A stretch of DNA of 64,000 bases from Acinetobacter sichuanensis (GTDB taxonomy: Bacteria; Pseudomonadota; Gammaproteobacteria; Pseudomonadales; Moraxellaceae). The stretch covers positions 1-64,000 of the forward strand of contig NZ_PYIX02000020.1 in assembly GCF_003024515.2 (NCBI RefSeq), read 5' to 3'. The position numbers and the translations under genes are program-made. The notes beneath the pieces are model-generated. The model worked only from the letters and a program-made list of their open reading frames with translations. It did no database searches and was not told the DNA's origin. Positions 16,311-24,245 of this stretch are shown here, piece by piece (position 1 is the stretch's first letter; each line of letters begins with the position of its first letter).

Positions 16311-17711
16311 CTAACTCGCCTTATAAGCTAAAGAGGCAGCAGAAATATCAGTATTTGAATGAGGTAAATTGCGAATAAGTAAAGCAAAATTCATATCTAC
16401 CTCCGCAGGTGTTGGAATATTCACAATATGCCCTGAACCTTTAGCAACAGTAATTGCATTGCCTTTCTGGTCATACATCTCAGTGAGTTCAAAAGTGATA
16501 TTGCCTGAGGTTGTCATCAACTCTAATGAGTCACCCACAACAAAACGATTTTTCACATCAATTTTCAAGTAATTTTCATGTCGTTCCAGTATTTCACCAA
16601 CAAATTGTTGATGCTCAAAACGTGATGAACCTGTTGCATAATTTTGATATTCAGAATGTATGTGACGACGTAAAAAGCCTTCGGTATAACCACGATTTGC
16701 TAAGCCTTCAAGTTGTGTCATCAATGCAGAATCAAAGACTTTACCTGTCATTGCATCATCAATTGCTTGACGATAAATTTGTGCAGTACGTGCGCAATAA
16801 AAATAAGACTTGGTACGACCTTCAATTTTTAAAGAATGGATTCCCATTTGAGTTAAATGCTCTACATGCTGTACAGCACGTAAGTCTTTGGAATTCATAA
16901 AGTATGTGCCATGTTCATCTTCTTCTGCGGCAAACATATCTTCATGATTTCGTTGTAATAAAACTGGTTCGCCAAATGTATTTTGATTTTGGGCGTGTTG
17001 CTCGTCGGCATCTTTATGGGTGCAGCAGCTTGATGTTGTCTCCAATTGTTGAACTGGAATAACATCCCCAAGTACATCTTCTGCTGCTTCGTGAACTTTA
17101 TAATCCCAGCGACAAGCATTGGTACAAGCGCCTTGATTGGCATCACGTTTATTCATATAGCCTGAAAGTAAGCAACGACCAGAATAAGCCATGCAAAGTG
17201 CACCATGTACGAAAACCTCAAGTTCCATATCAGGGACATTTTGCTTAATTTCTTTAATTTCTTCGAGTGATAATTCACGTGATAAAATCACACGAGTTAA
17301 GCCCATTTTTTTCCAAAACTGAACTGTTGCCCAATTTACAGCATTGGCTTGAACTGACAAATGAATAGGCATATCAGGAAAATGCTCACGTACTAGCATA
17401 ATTAATCCTGCATCTGACATAATCAAAGCATCAGGTTGCATCGCAATAATGGGTGTTAAATCTCGAATAAAATTTTTAAGTTTAGCGTTATGTGGCTGAA
17501 TATTCACAACAACATAAAATTTTTTAGTTAAAGCATGGGCTTCTTCAATGCCTGTTTTTAAATGCTCATGAGTAAATTCATTGTTACGAACACGCAAGCT
17601 ATAACGCGGTTGACCTGCATAAACTGCATCTGCACCATAAGCGAAGGCATAACGCATATTTTTTAGCGAGCCTGCTGGAGAGAGAAGTTCTGTTACGTAA
17701 GAAATGGTCAT
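16311..17711 (-). CDS. yegQ: U32 family protein, tRNA 5-hydroxyuridine synthesis (YegQ/TrhP-like)
   Basis: A 466-residue peptidase-U32-family protein. The early segment ELLSPAGSLKNMRYAFAYGA and the cysteine block Cys173, Cys180, Cys196 and Cys200 (CMAYSGRC...ACTNACRW) are typical of members that bind an Fe-S cluster. E. coli YegQ/TrhP makes 5-hydroxyuridine at the tRNA wobble position using a prephenate-dependent route. Residues ~209-268 are an acidic insertion with SSCCTHKDADEQH that looks extra relative to the core. A coupled ferredoxin gene follows. RlhA- or Ubi-type U32 proteins are less likely because of the YegQ-like N terminus. Confidence 0.82.
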   Translation of the reverse strand: MTISYVTELLSPAGSLKNMRYAFAYGADAVYAGQPRYSLRVRNNEFTHEHLKTGIEEAHALTKKFYVVVNIQPHNAKLKNFIRDLTPIIAMQPDALIMSDAGLIMLVREHFPDMPIHLSVQANAVNWATVQFWKKMGLTRVILSRELSLEEIKEIKQNVPDMELEVFVHGALCMAYSGRCLLSGYMNKRDANQGACTNACRWDYKVHEAAEDVLGDVIPVQQLETTSSCCTHKDADEQHAQNQNTFGEPVLLQRNHEDMFAAEEDEHGTYFMNSKDLRAVQHVEHLTQMGIHSLKIEGRTKSYFYCARTAQIYRQAIDDAMTGKVFDSALMTQLEGLANRGYTEGFLRRHIHSEYQNYATGSSRFEHQQFVGEILERHENYLKIDVKNRFVVGDSLELMTTSGNITFELTEMYDQKGNAITVAKGSGHIVNIPTPAEVDMNFALLIRNLPHSNTDISAASLAYKAS

Positions 17712-17792
17712 GAAATAAAAGGCATAAAAAAATTATGGTTTTTATTGTAGACAGATAAAAAAATGATTCAACCTAGTAAATTAGTAGGAATT

Positions 17793-18203
17793 TCAATAAT
17801 TTTCAGCCTCAAGCTGTTTTAAAATTTCACAATGATGAATACTTTGTGAATTAGGGCAAGATGCTCTTAGTTGAATCAGTTGTGATTGAAATTTTATTAA
17901 TTCATCAATTTTATCAGTAACTTGTTGAATATGATCTTCAATCATAACATTGACTTTTTCACAGCTTTGATTTGGATTTTGTTCAAGTTCGATTAAGGTT
18001 TGGATTTCTGATAATGAAATATCAAGTGCTCGACAACGTTTAATAAAGACTAATCGTTTGATGCTATTTTCATCATAATAGCGATAATTATTCGCTGCAC
18101 GAAAGCTGGGTTGAAGCAATTTTCTCTTTTCATAAAAGCGGATGGTATCGGAACTTAAGCCAGTTTTTAGGGCTAAATCTTTAATTAAATAATGTGTCTT
18201 CAT
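17793..18203 (-). CDS. cadR: MerR family Cd(II)/Pb(II)-type regulator
   Basis: A 136-residue MerR protein with an N-terminal HTH (LALKTGLSSDTIRFYEKRKLL), a dimerisation helix and metal-site cysteines at Cys81, Cys116 and Cys125, with His123-His124 beside the last. This pattern fits CadR/PbrR/ZntR-type sensors of soft divalent metals. It is divergent from a cation efflux gene, with a MerR-type operator in between, so it most likely activates that gene on metal excess. Metal specificity among Cd, Pb and Zn cannot be fixed from sequence. Confidence 0.82.
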   Translation of the reverse strand: MKTHYLIKDLALKTGLSSDTIRFYEKRKLLQPSFRAANNYRYYDENSIKRLVFIKRCRALDISLSEIQTLIELEQNPNQSCEKVNVMIEDHIQQVTDKIDELIKFQSQLIQLRASCPNSQSIHHCEILKQLEAENY

Positions 18204-18208
18204 TGTGC

Positions 18209-18239
18209 TTGACCTTGGAGTTACTTCATAGTTTTGAAT
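18209..18239 (+). promoter_or_regulatory. MerR-type promoter/operator of the cation transporter
   Basis: A -35 TTGACC (18209-18214) and a -10-like TTGAAT (18234-18239) are separated by 19 bp, the elongated spacer typical of MerR-activated promoters. The spacer holds the dyad ACCTTGGAGT / ACTTCATAGT (18212-18232, 7 of 10 positions paired), centred near the middle. Confidence 0.7.
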
Positions 18240-18268
18240 AAGAATAATACATCATGAGGACTTTGAAA

Positions 18269-18895
18269 ATGGCATGTACTTGTAGTCATGAACCTGCACC
18301 TAAACAACCCAATAGCAAGTTTCGTACAGCACTTTGGATTGCGTTGGTGATTAATCTTGCTATGTTTTTTGTCGAGTTAATTGGTGGTGCATATGCACAT
18401 TCTTCTGCGTTATGGGCAGACTCACTCGATTTTTTTGGTGATGCCGTAAATTATGCCATTTCTTTGGCTGTTTTAGGTGCAAGTTTATATTGGCGTGCTA
18501 CTGTTGCATTGGCTAAAGGTATTGTGATGGCAACTTTTGGTTTAGTGGTGATTGTTAAAGTCATTTACGCTTATATACAAGGCATTCCACCTGAAGCATT
18601 AACAATGGGTGCAATAGGCATATTAGCGCTGATTGCAAATGTGGTTTCTGCGGTTGTGTTATATGCATTTCGTGATGGTGACTCAAATATGCGTTCAGTC
18701 TGGTTGTGTAGTCGTAATGATGCCATTGGAAATGTTGCGGTAATTATGGCGGCAATAGGTGTTTTTGGCACAGGAAGTATGTTTCCTGACATTATTGTTG
18801 CAGTAATTATGGCTGTTTTAGGTTTGACAGGAGGTTATCAAGTGATTAAAAAAGCACAAGAAGAACGAAAAACAGAAGTTCATTTGAGCCATTAA
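18269..18895 (+). CDS. Cation diffusion facilitator-like transporter
   Basis: A 208-residue protein with about six membrane helices and an N-terminal metal-binding-like MACTCSHEP. The CDF signature region HSSALWADSLDFFGDAVNY contains the Asp residues of the transport site. ATG 18269 is chosen because GAGG lies 9 bp upstream; the earlier in-frame ATG (18254) has no ribosome site. It probably exports a divalent metal (Cd, Zn or Co) under control of the divergent MerR regulator. It lacks the long cytoplasmic C-terminal domain of classical CzcD. Confidence 0.82.
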   Translation: MACTCSHEPAPKQPNSKFRTALWIALVINLAMFFVELIGGAYAHSSALWADSLDFFGDAVNYAISLAVLGASLYWRATVALAKGIVMATFGLVVIVKVIYAYIQGIPPEALTMGAIGILALIANVVSAVVLYAFRDGDSNMRSVWLCSRNDAIGNVAVIMAAIGVFGTGSMFPDIIVAVIMAVLGLTGGYQVIKKAQEERKTEVHLSH

Positions 18896-18910
18896 AAGAC
18901 AATTTTGCAC

Positions 18911-18937
18911 AAGACCACTCATTTGTGGTCTTTTTTA
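18911..18937 (+). terminator. Terminator of the cation transporter gene
   Basis: AAGACCAC (18911-18918) and GTGGTCTT (18925-18932) form a stem with a 6-nt loop, running into T6. Confidence 0.85.
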
Positions 18938-19168
18938 TTACTTGATTCAGTAAGATTGATTTATAGCCTAAAAAGACAAATTTGTGATTTGAACAATAAA
19001 AATTATTTAAAAAAGAATAGAGTTCATTGCATTATTGAATGTATATTAAGAAAAATGATATTTAATAAAAAATGAAAAAATCAGGACATTTCTCTATTTT
19101 AATTTTTGATATTTAGGCTAAGATGCTTTTAATTACAAATTTTAAAATTGATAAAAAAGGACAGAATG

Positions 19169-19807
19169 ATGAGAAGATTACCTGTTTATTTATTGCTAGA
19201 TACCTCAGGATCTATGTTAGGTGAGCCGATAGAAGCCGTAAAAAATGGGGTCGAAATGTTAGTTTCATCTTTAAGACAAGACCCTTATGCTTTAGAAACT
19301 GCATATCTTTCGATTATTAGTTTTGATACCAAAGCAAAGCAGTTAATGCCATTGACTGAATTAGCCATGTTTAATACACCTAACTTACAAGCAACAGGTA
19401 CAACTCAACTGGGTGAAGCACTGTCTTTGTTGGCAGATCAAATAGAGCGAGAAGTCCAAAAAACCACGCCAGATACACGAGGAGACTGGAAACCATTGGT
19501 TTTTATTATGACAGATGGTGCGCCCACAGATGATTGGAAAAAAGGTTTTGAAAAATTAAAAAAAGTTAAAACAGGTATGGTGATTGCATGTGCAGCAGGA
19601 CACAATGCTGAAACTGCAATTTTAAAGCAAATTACAGAAGTTGTTGTGGAGTTAGCGACAGCAGACTCAAATACCATCAAAGCATTTTTTAAATGGGTAT
19701 CTGCAAGTATTTCAACAGGCAGTCAGAAAGTAGATGCAGGTCAAAAAGAAGTGACGGGTTTAAGTGATTTACCACCACCGCCACCAGAAGTGAATGTTGT
19801 ATTGTAG
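19169..19807 (+). CDS. terY: TerY-like vWA domain protein (1)
   Basis: A 212-residue von Willebrand A domain protein. The start MRRLPVYLLLDTSGSM matches TerY; AAGGA lies 7 bp before ATG 19169, although an ATG one codon earlier is possible. The MIDAS metal site is visible as DTSGS (residues ~11-15), a conserved T in TGTTQLG and TDGAPTDDW. It ends in a proline-rich tail (LPPPPPEVNVVL). TerY proteins take part in the Ter stress system with a PP2C phosphatase and a kinase, both of which lie downstream here. Two paralogues follow in the same strand. Confidence 0.88.
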   Translation: MRRLPVYLLLDTSGSMLGEPIEAVKNGVEMLVSSLRQDPYALETAYLSIISFDTKAKQLMPLTELAMFNTPNLQATGTTQLGEALSLLADQIEREVQKTTPDTRGDWKPLVFIMTDGAPTDDWKKGFEKLKKVKTGMVIACAAGHNAETAILKQITEVVVELATADSNTIKAFFKWVSASISTGSQKVDAGQKEVTGLSDLPPPPPEVNVVL

Positions 19808-19892
19808 TTTTGAGTCTTTATAGGCTTGGACAATGAAATTCTAGGTTTCAATTGCCCTCAAATTTTTAACGAAAAACAAAAAGGAAAATAAC

Positions 19893-20534
19893 GTGGGAAT
19901 TACACTCGCAAAAGGACAAGGTCTTTCATTAGAAAAAGCAGACAATAACCTGTCATTGGTAACCATTGGATTAGGTTGGGATATTGCTGAGCAGAAAAAA
20001 GGCTTTTTAGGTGGGCTATTTGGTGGGCAAACTGCTGAATACGACTTAGATGTCATCGCTTTTTTATGTGATAACAATGGCAAGGTTCAAAATTTGGGGC
20101 GAGATGCTTCAGGGCATCCGACATTAAATAATAGTGATGTAATTTTTTTCAATAATTTAAAACATCCATCAGGTCATATTTGGTTAACAGGAGATAACCG
20201 AACAGGTGCGGGTGATGGTGATGATGAACAAATTATTGTGAAATTAAATTCATTATCAACTGCTTATCATAAAATTGTTTTTATTGTGCAAATTTATGAA
20301 GGAAATAAAAATAAACAACATTTTGGTCAGGTACAAAATGCTTTCATTCGTGCTGTTGATGCGTCGGGTAAAGAAATGGTACGTTTTAACTTATCAGGGC
20401 AAGGGCAGTATGAACAACAACGATCATTACTTTTTGCTGAATTAGTACGTGAAAATTCAGGTTGGAAATTTAATGCGATAGGTTCATCTTCACCTTCAGA
20501 TAATTTTGTTGAATGGCTAAAAGATTACGTTTAA
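19893..20534 (+). CDS. TerD domain protein with Gly-rich insertion
   Basis: A 213-residue TerD-family protein starting at GTG after AAGGA. The N terminus GITLAKGQGLSLEK is typical, and GDNRTGAGDGDDEQ is the acidic calcium-binding loop. Between LGWD and the first acidic strand it has an extra KKGFLGGLFGGQTAEYD segment (residues ~35-51), shared with the TerD protein at 36951-37538 but absent from the canonical copies at 32492 and 34191. It lies between two TerY genes in the first Ter block. TerD proteins bind calcium and associate with membranes in tellurite, phage and stress resistance. Confidence 0.88.
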   Translation: MGITLAKGQGLSLEKADNNLSLVTIGLGWDIAEQKKGFLGGLFGGQTAEYDLDVIAFLCDNNGKVQNLGRDASGHPTLNNSDVIFFNNLKHPSGHIWLTGDNRTGAGDGDDEQIIVKLNSLSTAYHKIVFIVQIYEGNKNKQHFGQVQNAFIRAVDASGKEMVRFNLSGQGQYEQQRSLLFAELVRENSGWKFNAIGSSSPSDNFVEWLKDYV

Positions 20535-20570
20535 AACTAGACCTAAATCGTTAAATAGATAGAGAATAAT

Positions 20571-21205
20571 ATGCGTCGACTCCCTGTTTATATTTTATTG
20601 GATACTTCTGGCTCTATGCGAGGAGAGCCAATTCACTCTGTAAATGTTGGTTTACAGTCGATGCTGAGTGCATTAAGGCAAGACCCTTATGCACTTGAAA
20701 GTGTATATCTCAGTGTGATTACTTTTGATATGCAAGCAAAGATTTATTTACCTTTGACACCTTTAGATCAAGTGCAATTGCCTGATATTGAAGTTCCAAG
20801 TGTTGGTGCAACATTTATGGGTGCCGCACTTGAATTATTGGCTGAAGATGTGCAAAAAAATATTAAAAAAAGTACAGAAGATCAAAAAGGAGACTGGCGA
20901 CCTTTACTTTTTTTAATGACTGATGGCTCACCTTCAGATGTTTATGCGTATCAGCAAATCATTCCTACGATTCAACAACTTAATTTTGCTACAATTGTTG
21001 CTGTGCCGCAGGACCTAAAGCAAAAACTGAAGCTTTACAGCAACTGACTTCACAAGTGGTTGTGTTGGATTCGATGGACTCAAGTTCTTTTGCGAGCTTT
21101 TTTAAATGGGTATCAGCGAGCGTTGTTGCGGGAAGTAGTAGTGCTGGTGTTGTTGATAATATTGAATTGCCACCACCACCTTCTGAGATCCAATTGGTGT
21201 TGTAA
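20571..21205 (+). pseudogene. TerY-like vWA protein (2), disrupted by a 1-nt frameshift
   Basis: The frame starting MRRLPVYILLDTSGSM runs normally to TDGSPSDVY and FATIVA, then ends early after 158 residues. Joining it to another frame at about 21001-21003 restores CAAGPKAKTEAL, FFKWVSASVVAGSS and the proline-rich end LPPPPSEIQLVL, colinear with the first TerY copy. A single missing base, GCTGTG where the paralogue predicts a codon followed by TGT, explains it. The total length of 635 bp is one short of 212 codons. It may be a recent pseudogene or an assembly error. Confidence 0.85.
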
Positions 21206-21343
21206 TAGACGTGGTTGTAATATGCGTGACTGAACAGGTTTTTACTGATTGTATATCTGTAATGTCATGATTTTCTGATTTTAAATTTACACTCAAATAC
21301 AGATTTTATAATAGGCAACGAATAACAATAAAAGGGTGATTTT

Positions 21344-22396
21344 ATGCGTCGACTACCAGTATTTTTTATGATTGATTGTTCAGAGTCTATGGCTGGACAA
21401 CCCTTAAAAGCAGTACAAGAGGGGGTAGATTTTATTATGAGTAGTCTACGCACCGACCCTTATGCTTTAGAAACTGTATATATTTCTGTCATTGCTTATG
21501 CTGGTATTGTACGAACTTTAGTCCCATTAACAGAGTTATTTGCTTATCAAAAATGTGAATTACCCTTAGGTGGTGGAACACATTTAGGTAAAGCCTTACA
21601 GCATTTAGGCAGAGAAATTGATCGTTCAGTGATTAAAACCACAGCAGATGTCAAAGGAGATTGGAAACCCGTCGTTTACTTATTTACCGATGGTCGCCCT
21701 ACGGACGAGTACCAAAGTACGATACAAGAATGGAAAGCTCAATATGGTCATCGAGTGACGATGATTGTCATTGGATTGGGTCAAGATGTTGATTTTTCAA
21801 TTTTAAAAGAATTAACAGAGCATTGTATTTCAGTCGATCAAATTGATCATGAATATGTCAAAGGTTTATGTAAATGGATTAGTGCATCAGTCGTATCACA
21901 AAGTGTGAGTGTAGCAAAATTTCAAAATGCCGAAGAGTTGCTTCCACTTGATCAGCGTTATATGAATTTAGCCAAATCAAAATTAACATTTAGAAAAAGT
22001 CATGCTGATGATCGAGTGGTCACATTTGTTGGACGTTGTCAAAAATTACATCACCCTTATCTTTTAAAATATAGCCGAAATTTACAATATGGTGGTTTAT
22101 CTGATTTAAATATTAATCTTTATAATTTTAAGTTAGAAGCCTGTGAAGCCATTAGTGAAGAGTATTTTAGTTGGACAGATCATAGTGCAGAAAAACCACA
22201 AATTAATACTTCAAAATTAGAAGGTTGGTCGCAATGCCCACACTGTTATGCCGATACCGCTTTTGCGATGTGTGGTTGTGGTAATTTGATGTGTTATGAC
22301 GGCTATAGCGAGTATGTAACTTGCCCGTGGTGTCATCGTCAAATTAGCTTTTCCACAGAGGGCGGCGATTTTGATTTAACACGTGGGCAAGGTTAG
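21344..22396 (+). CDS. TerY-like vWA protein with C-terminal zinc-binding domain (3)
   Basis: A 350-residue protein. Residues 1-200 are a TerY-type vWA domain (MRRLPVFFMIDCSESM, with the MIDAS serines altered to DCSES). Residues ~297-335 carry Cys pairs CPHC, CGCG, CYDG and CPWCH, a TerY-C type metal-binding domain. This is the form that typically partners a PP2C phosphatase and kinase in the TerY-phosphorylation triad. Those genes follow directly downstream at 35- and 64-bp gaps. Ribosome site AAGGG precedes the ATG. The triad is predicted to relay signals by serine/threonine phosphorylation. Confidence 0.87.
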   Translation: MRRLPVFFMIDCSESMAGQPLKAVQEGVDFIMSSLRTDPYALETVYISVIAYAGIVRTLVPLTELFAYQKCELPLGGGTHLGKALQHLGREIDRSVIKTTADVKGDWKPVVYLFTDGRPTDEYQSTIQEWKAQYGHRVTMIVIGLGQDVDFSILKELTEHCISVDQIDHEYVKGLCKWISASVVSQSVSVAKFQNAEELLPLDQRYMNLAKSKLTFRKSHADDRVVTFVGRCQKLHHPYLLKYSRNLQYGGLSDLNINLYNFKLEACEAISEEYFSWTDHSAEKPQINTSKLEGWSQCPHCYADTAFAMCGCGNLMCYDGYSEYVTCPWCHRQISFSTEGGDFDLTRGQG

Positions 22397-22430
22397 AGTA
22401 TCTTAAAATGGGTCATTTTAGAGGGATATT

Positions 22431-24182
22431 ATGCAAGAGTTAGCGTGTAAAATAAAAAAAATTTTAGCAGTCAATGATCTTGGTTTGGATGAACAATTTA
22501 TTGATTTCTTTAAAACAGAGCAGCAGTTACAACAACTATCTAGACTGATCTCTGAATTAAAAAAACAAAGTTCAATACAACCTGTACTCAATACGATTTC
22601 AGAACCTCATCAAGTTGAAAATAAAACTGAAATCGCATCACAAGATGTCATGATAGACAAAGCCTTAGATTTAAATATTGAAAATGCGGTCATTGTGGTT
22701 GAACCTGAACCAACTAAAAACAACTTAGATGTAGAAGATAAAGAACAAGATCATTTAGAAAAAAATACAGCACTTTTATTTGACGCTCAGCTTGACCAGA
22801 AAATTGATTTAGAACTGACCCAAGAACATTTTATTATAGAGACAGAGCAAAATGAGCAAGATCAATTGAAATTAAGTGAGATTTTAATTGTTCCAGAGCA
22901 AGCTCGTACTGTACCTGAACAACAAGCACAAATTGAAAAAAATAGAGCAGAGATTACAGATGTGTTTAAATCAAAAATGATCAATGAGTTAAAATTCCAA
23001 GTAGATAATGCACGTGCAGGGCAGGAATATTGCTCAAAAATTCAAGTGATATCTGCATTAGTACCAGAAAATATTGAATTTATTACTGAAAGTTTTAAAT
23101 TTCCCAATGAGCAATTTCAGTTTGATGAACAATCACAAAGTATTCAAGGTCAACCCACTGAAGCTGACGAGTTTAATTTTTCATTTCAATATCGTGTGAA
23201 TCATGAAATATATACAGGACAATGCCGTATCAATGTAATTCCAGACCCTCGTAGTTTATGGAAAGTGATAGAGCCTAAAGAAGGTCAAGCTTTTATTAAA
23301 CTTCATACGGATCAATTGTGCATTGATACAGAAAATTATCAATTAATTGCAGCAAGTCGTCGTGGACGTTCACATGAACATGCGGGCAGTTTTAGAGATG
23401 ATGATTTTTGTATTGCACATATTGCAAAAAGCTCTTGGTCTATTTTAGCCGTTGCAGATGGAGCAGGAAGTGCTGAATATTCTCGTGAAGGTTCTCGTGT
23501 TGCTGTAGAGATTGTACAAAAAGAATTTCAACGATATTTTAATGAATATACGATTGATGCTTTAGATGCTGATATTAAGCTATGGCAAGTAGATCAGCCG
23601 CAAGAAGCTGAAACACAACGTATTGCGAATAAATTAAATCAACAATTTTATAATGTATATTATGAAATTTATCGTTCTATTTTGACGCAACTCGATCAAC
23701 TTGCACAAGAAATGAATGTTGCAGCGAAAGCATTTTCGACTACACTTTTGGTTGCGGTGATTTATCAACATCCTGAAAAAAATCTAATCAGTACTTTTTC
23801 AGTTGGAGACGGCGCTATTGCTGTTCTTAGTGACGATATGGTACGCATGATGAATGTTGCTGATGGTGGTGAATATGCAGGGCAGACTAAGTTTTTAGAT
23901 CGTAGTATTCATCATGAGTTAGGTAGTCGTATCAAAATTGGCTGTTTTAAAGATTTAAATGCCGTATTGCTAATGACCGATGGTATTTCAGATCCAGTTT
24001 TTGAAACAGATGCGGGTTTGGCAAATCAGCAAAAATGGCTAGATTTATATGCAGAATTACAACCTATTTTTGCTCAAACTCAACCTGAGCAAGCGCTTTT
24101 AGAATGGATGCATTTCTTTAAAACAGGGCATCATGATGATCGTACTTTAGCGGCATTATGGAAGAAATCTTCTGAAAAATAG
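22431..24182 (+). CDS. PP2C-type serine/threonine phosphatase
   Basis: A 583-residue protein. The N-terminal ~190 residues are acidic, Glu/Gln-rich and low-complexity, probably disordered or coiled. A middle region follows, and a PP2C_2-type catalytic domain runs from about residue 305 to 575. Metal-binding motifs are visible: DDDFC (~323), VADGAGS (~340), MTDGISDP (~514) and HHDDRT (~567). As the phosphatase of the TerY-PP2C-kinase triad it should oppose the downstream kinase. The gene is flanked by both partners on the same strand. Soluble cytoplasmic location is expected. Confidence 0.87.
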   Translation: MQELACKIKKILAVNDLGLDEQFIDFFKTEQQLQQLSRLISELKKQSSIQPVLNTISEPHQVENKTEIASQDVMIDKALDLNIENAVIVVEPEPTKNNLDVEDKEQDHLEKNTALLFDAQLDQKIDLELTQEHFIIETEQNEQDQLKLSEILIVPEQARTVPEQQAQIEKNRAEITDVFKSKMINELKFQVDNARAGQEYCSKIQVISALVPENIEFITESFKFPNEQFQFDEQSQSIQGQPTEADEFNFSFQYRVNHEIYTGQCRINVIPDPRSLWKVIEPKEGQAFIKLHTDQLCIDTENYQLIAASRRGRSHEHAGSFRDDDFCIAHIAKSSWSILAVADGAGSAEYSREGSRVAVEIVQKEFQRYFNEYTIDALDADIKLWQVDQPQEAETQRIANKLNQQFYNVYYEIYRSILTQLDQLAQEMNVAAKAFSTTLLVAVIYQHPEKNLISTFSVGDGAIAVLSDDMVRMMNVADGGEYAGQTKFLDRSIHHELGSRIKIGCFKDLNAVLLMTDGISDPVFETDAGLANQQKWLDLYAELQPIFAQTQPEQALLEWMHFFKTGHHDDRTLAALWKKSSEK

Positions 24183-24245
24183 TACGGGTTGTGGAAAATA
24201 ATCTAGTTTTGAACTAAAAATATTTAAAAATCAGGTAGTCAAGCA

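Noticed and set aside
20571-21047. Programmed ribosomal frameshift in the second TerY gene
   Set aside because: There is no slippery heptamer or downstream stem-loop at 21001; a simple 1-nt loss explains the break.
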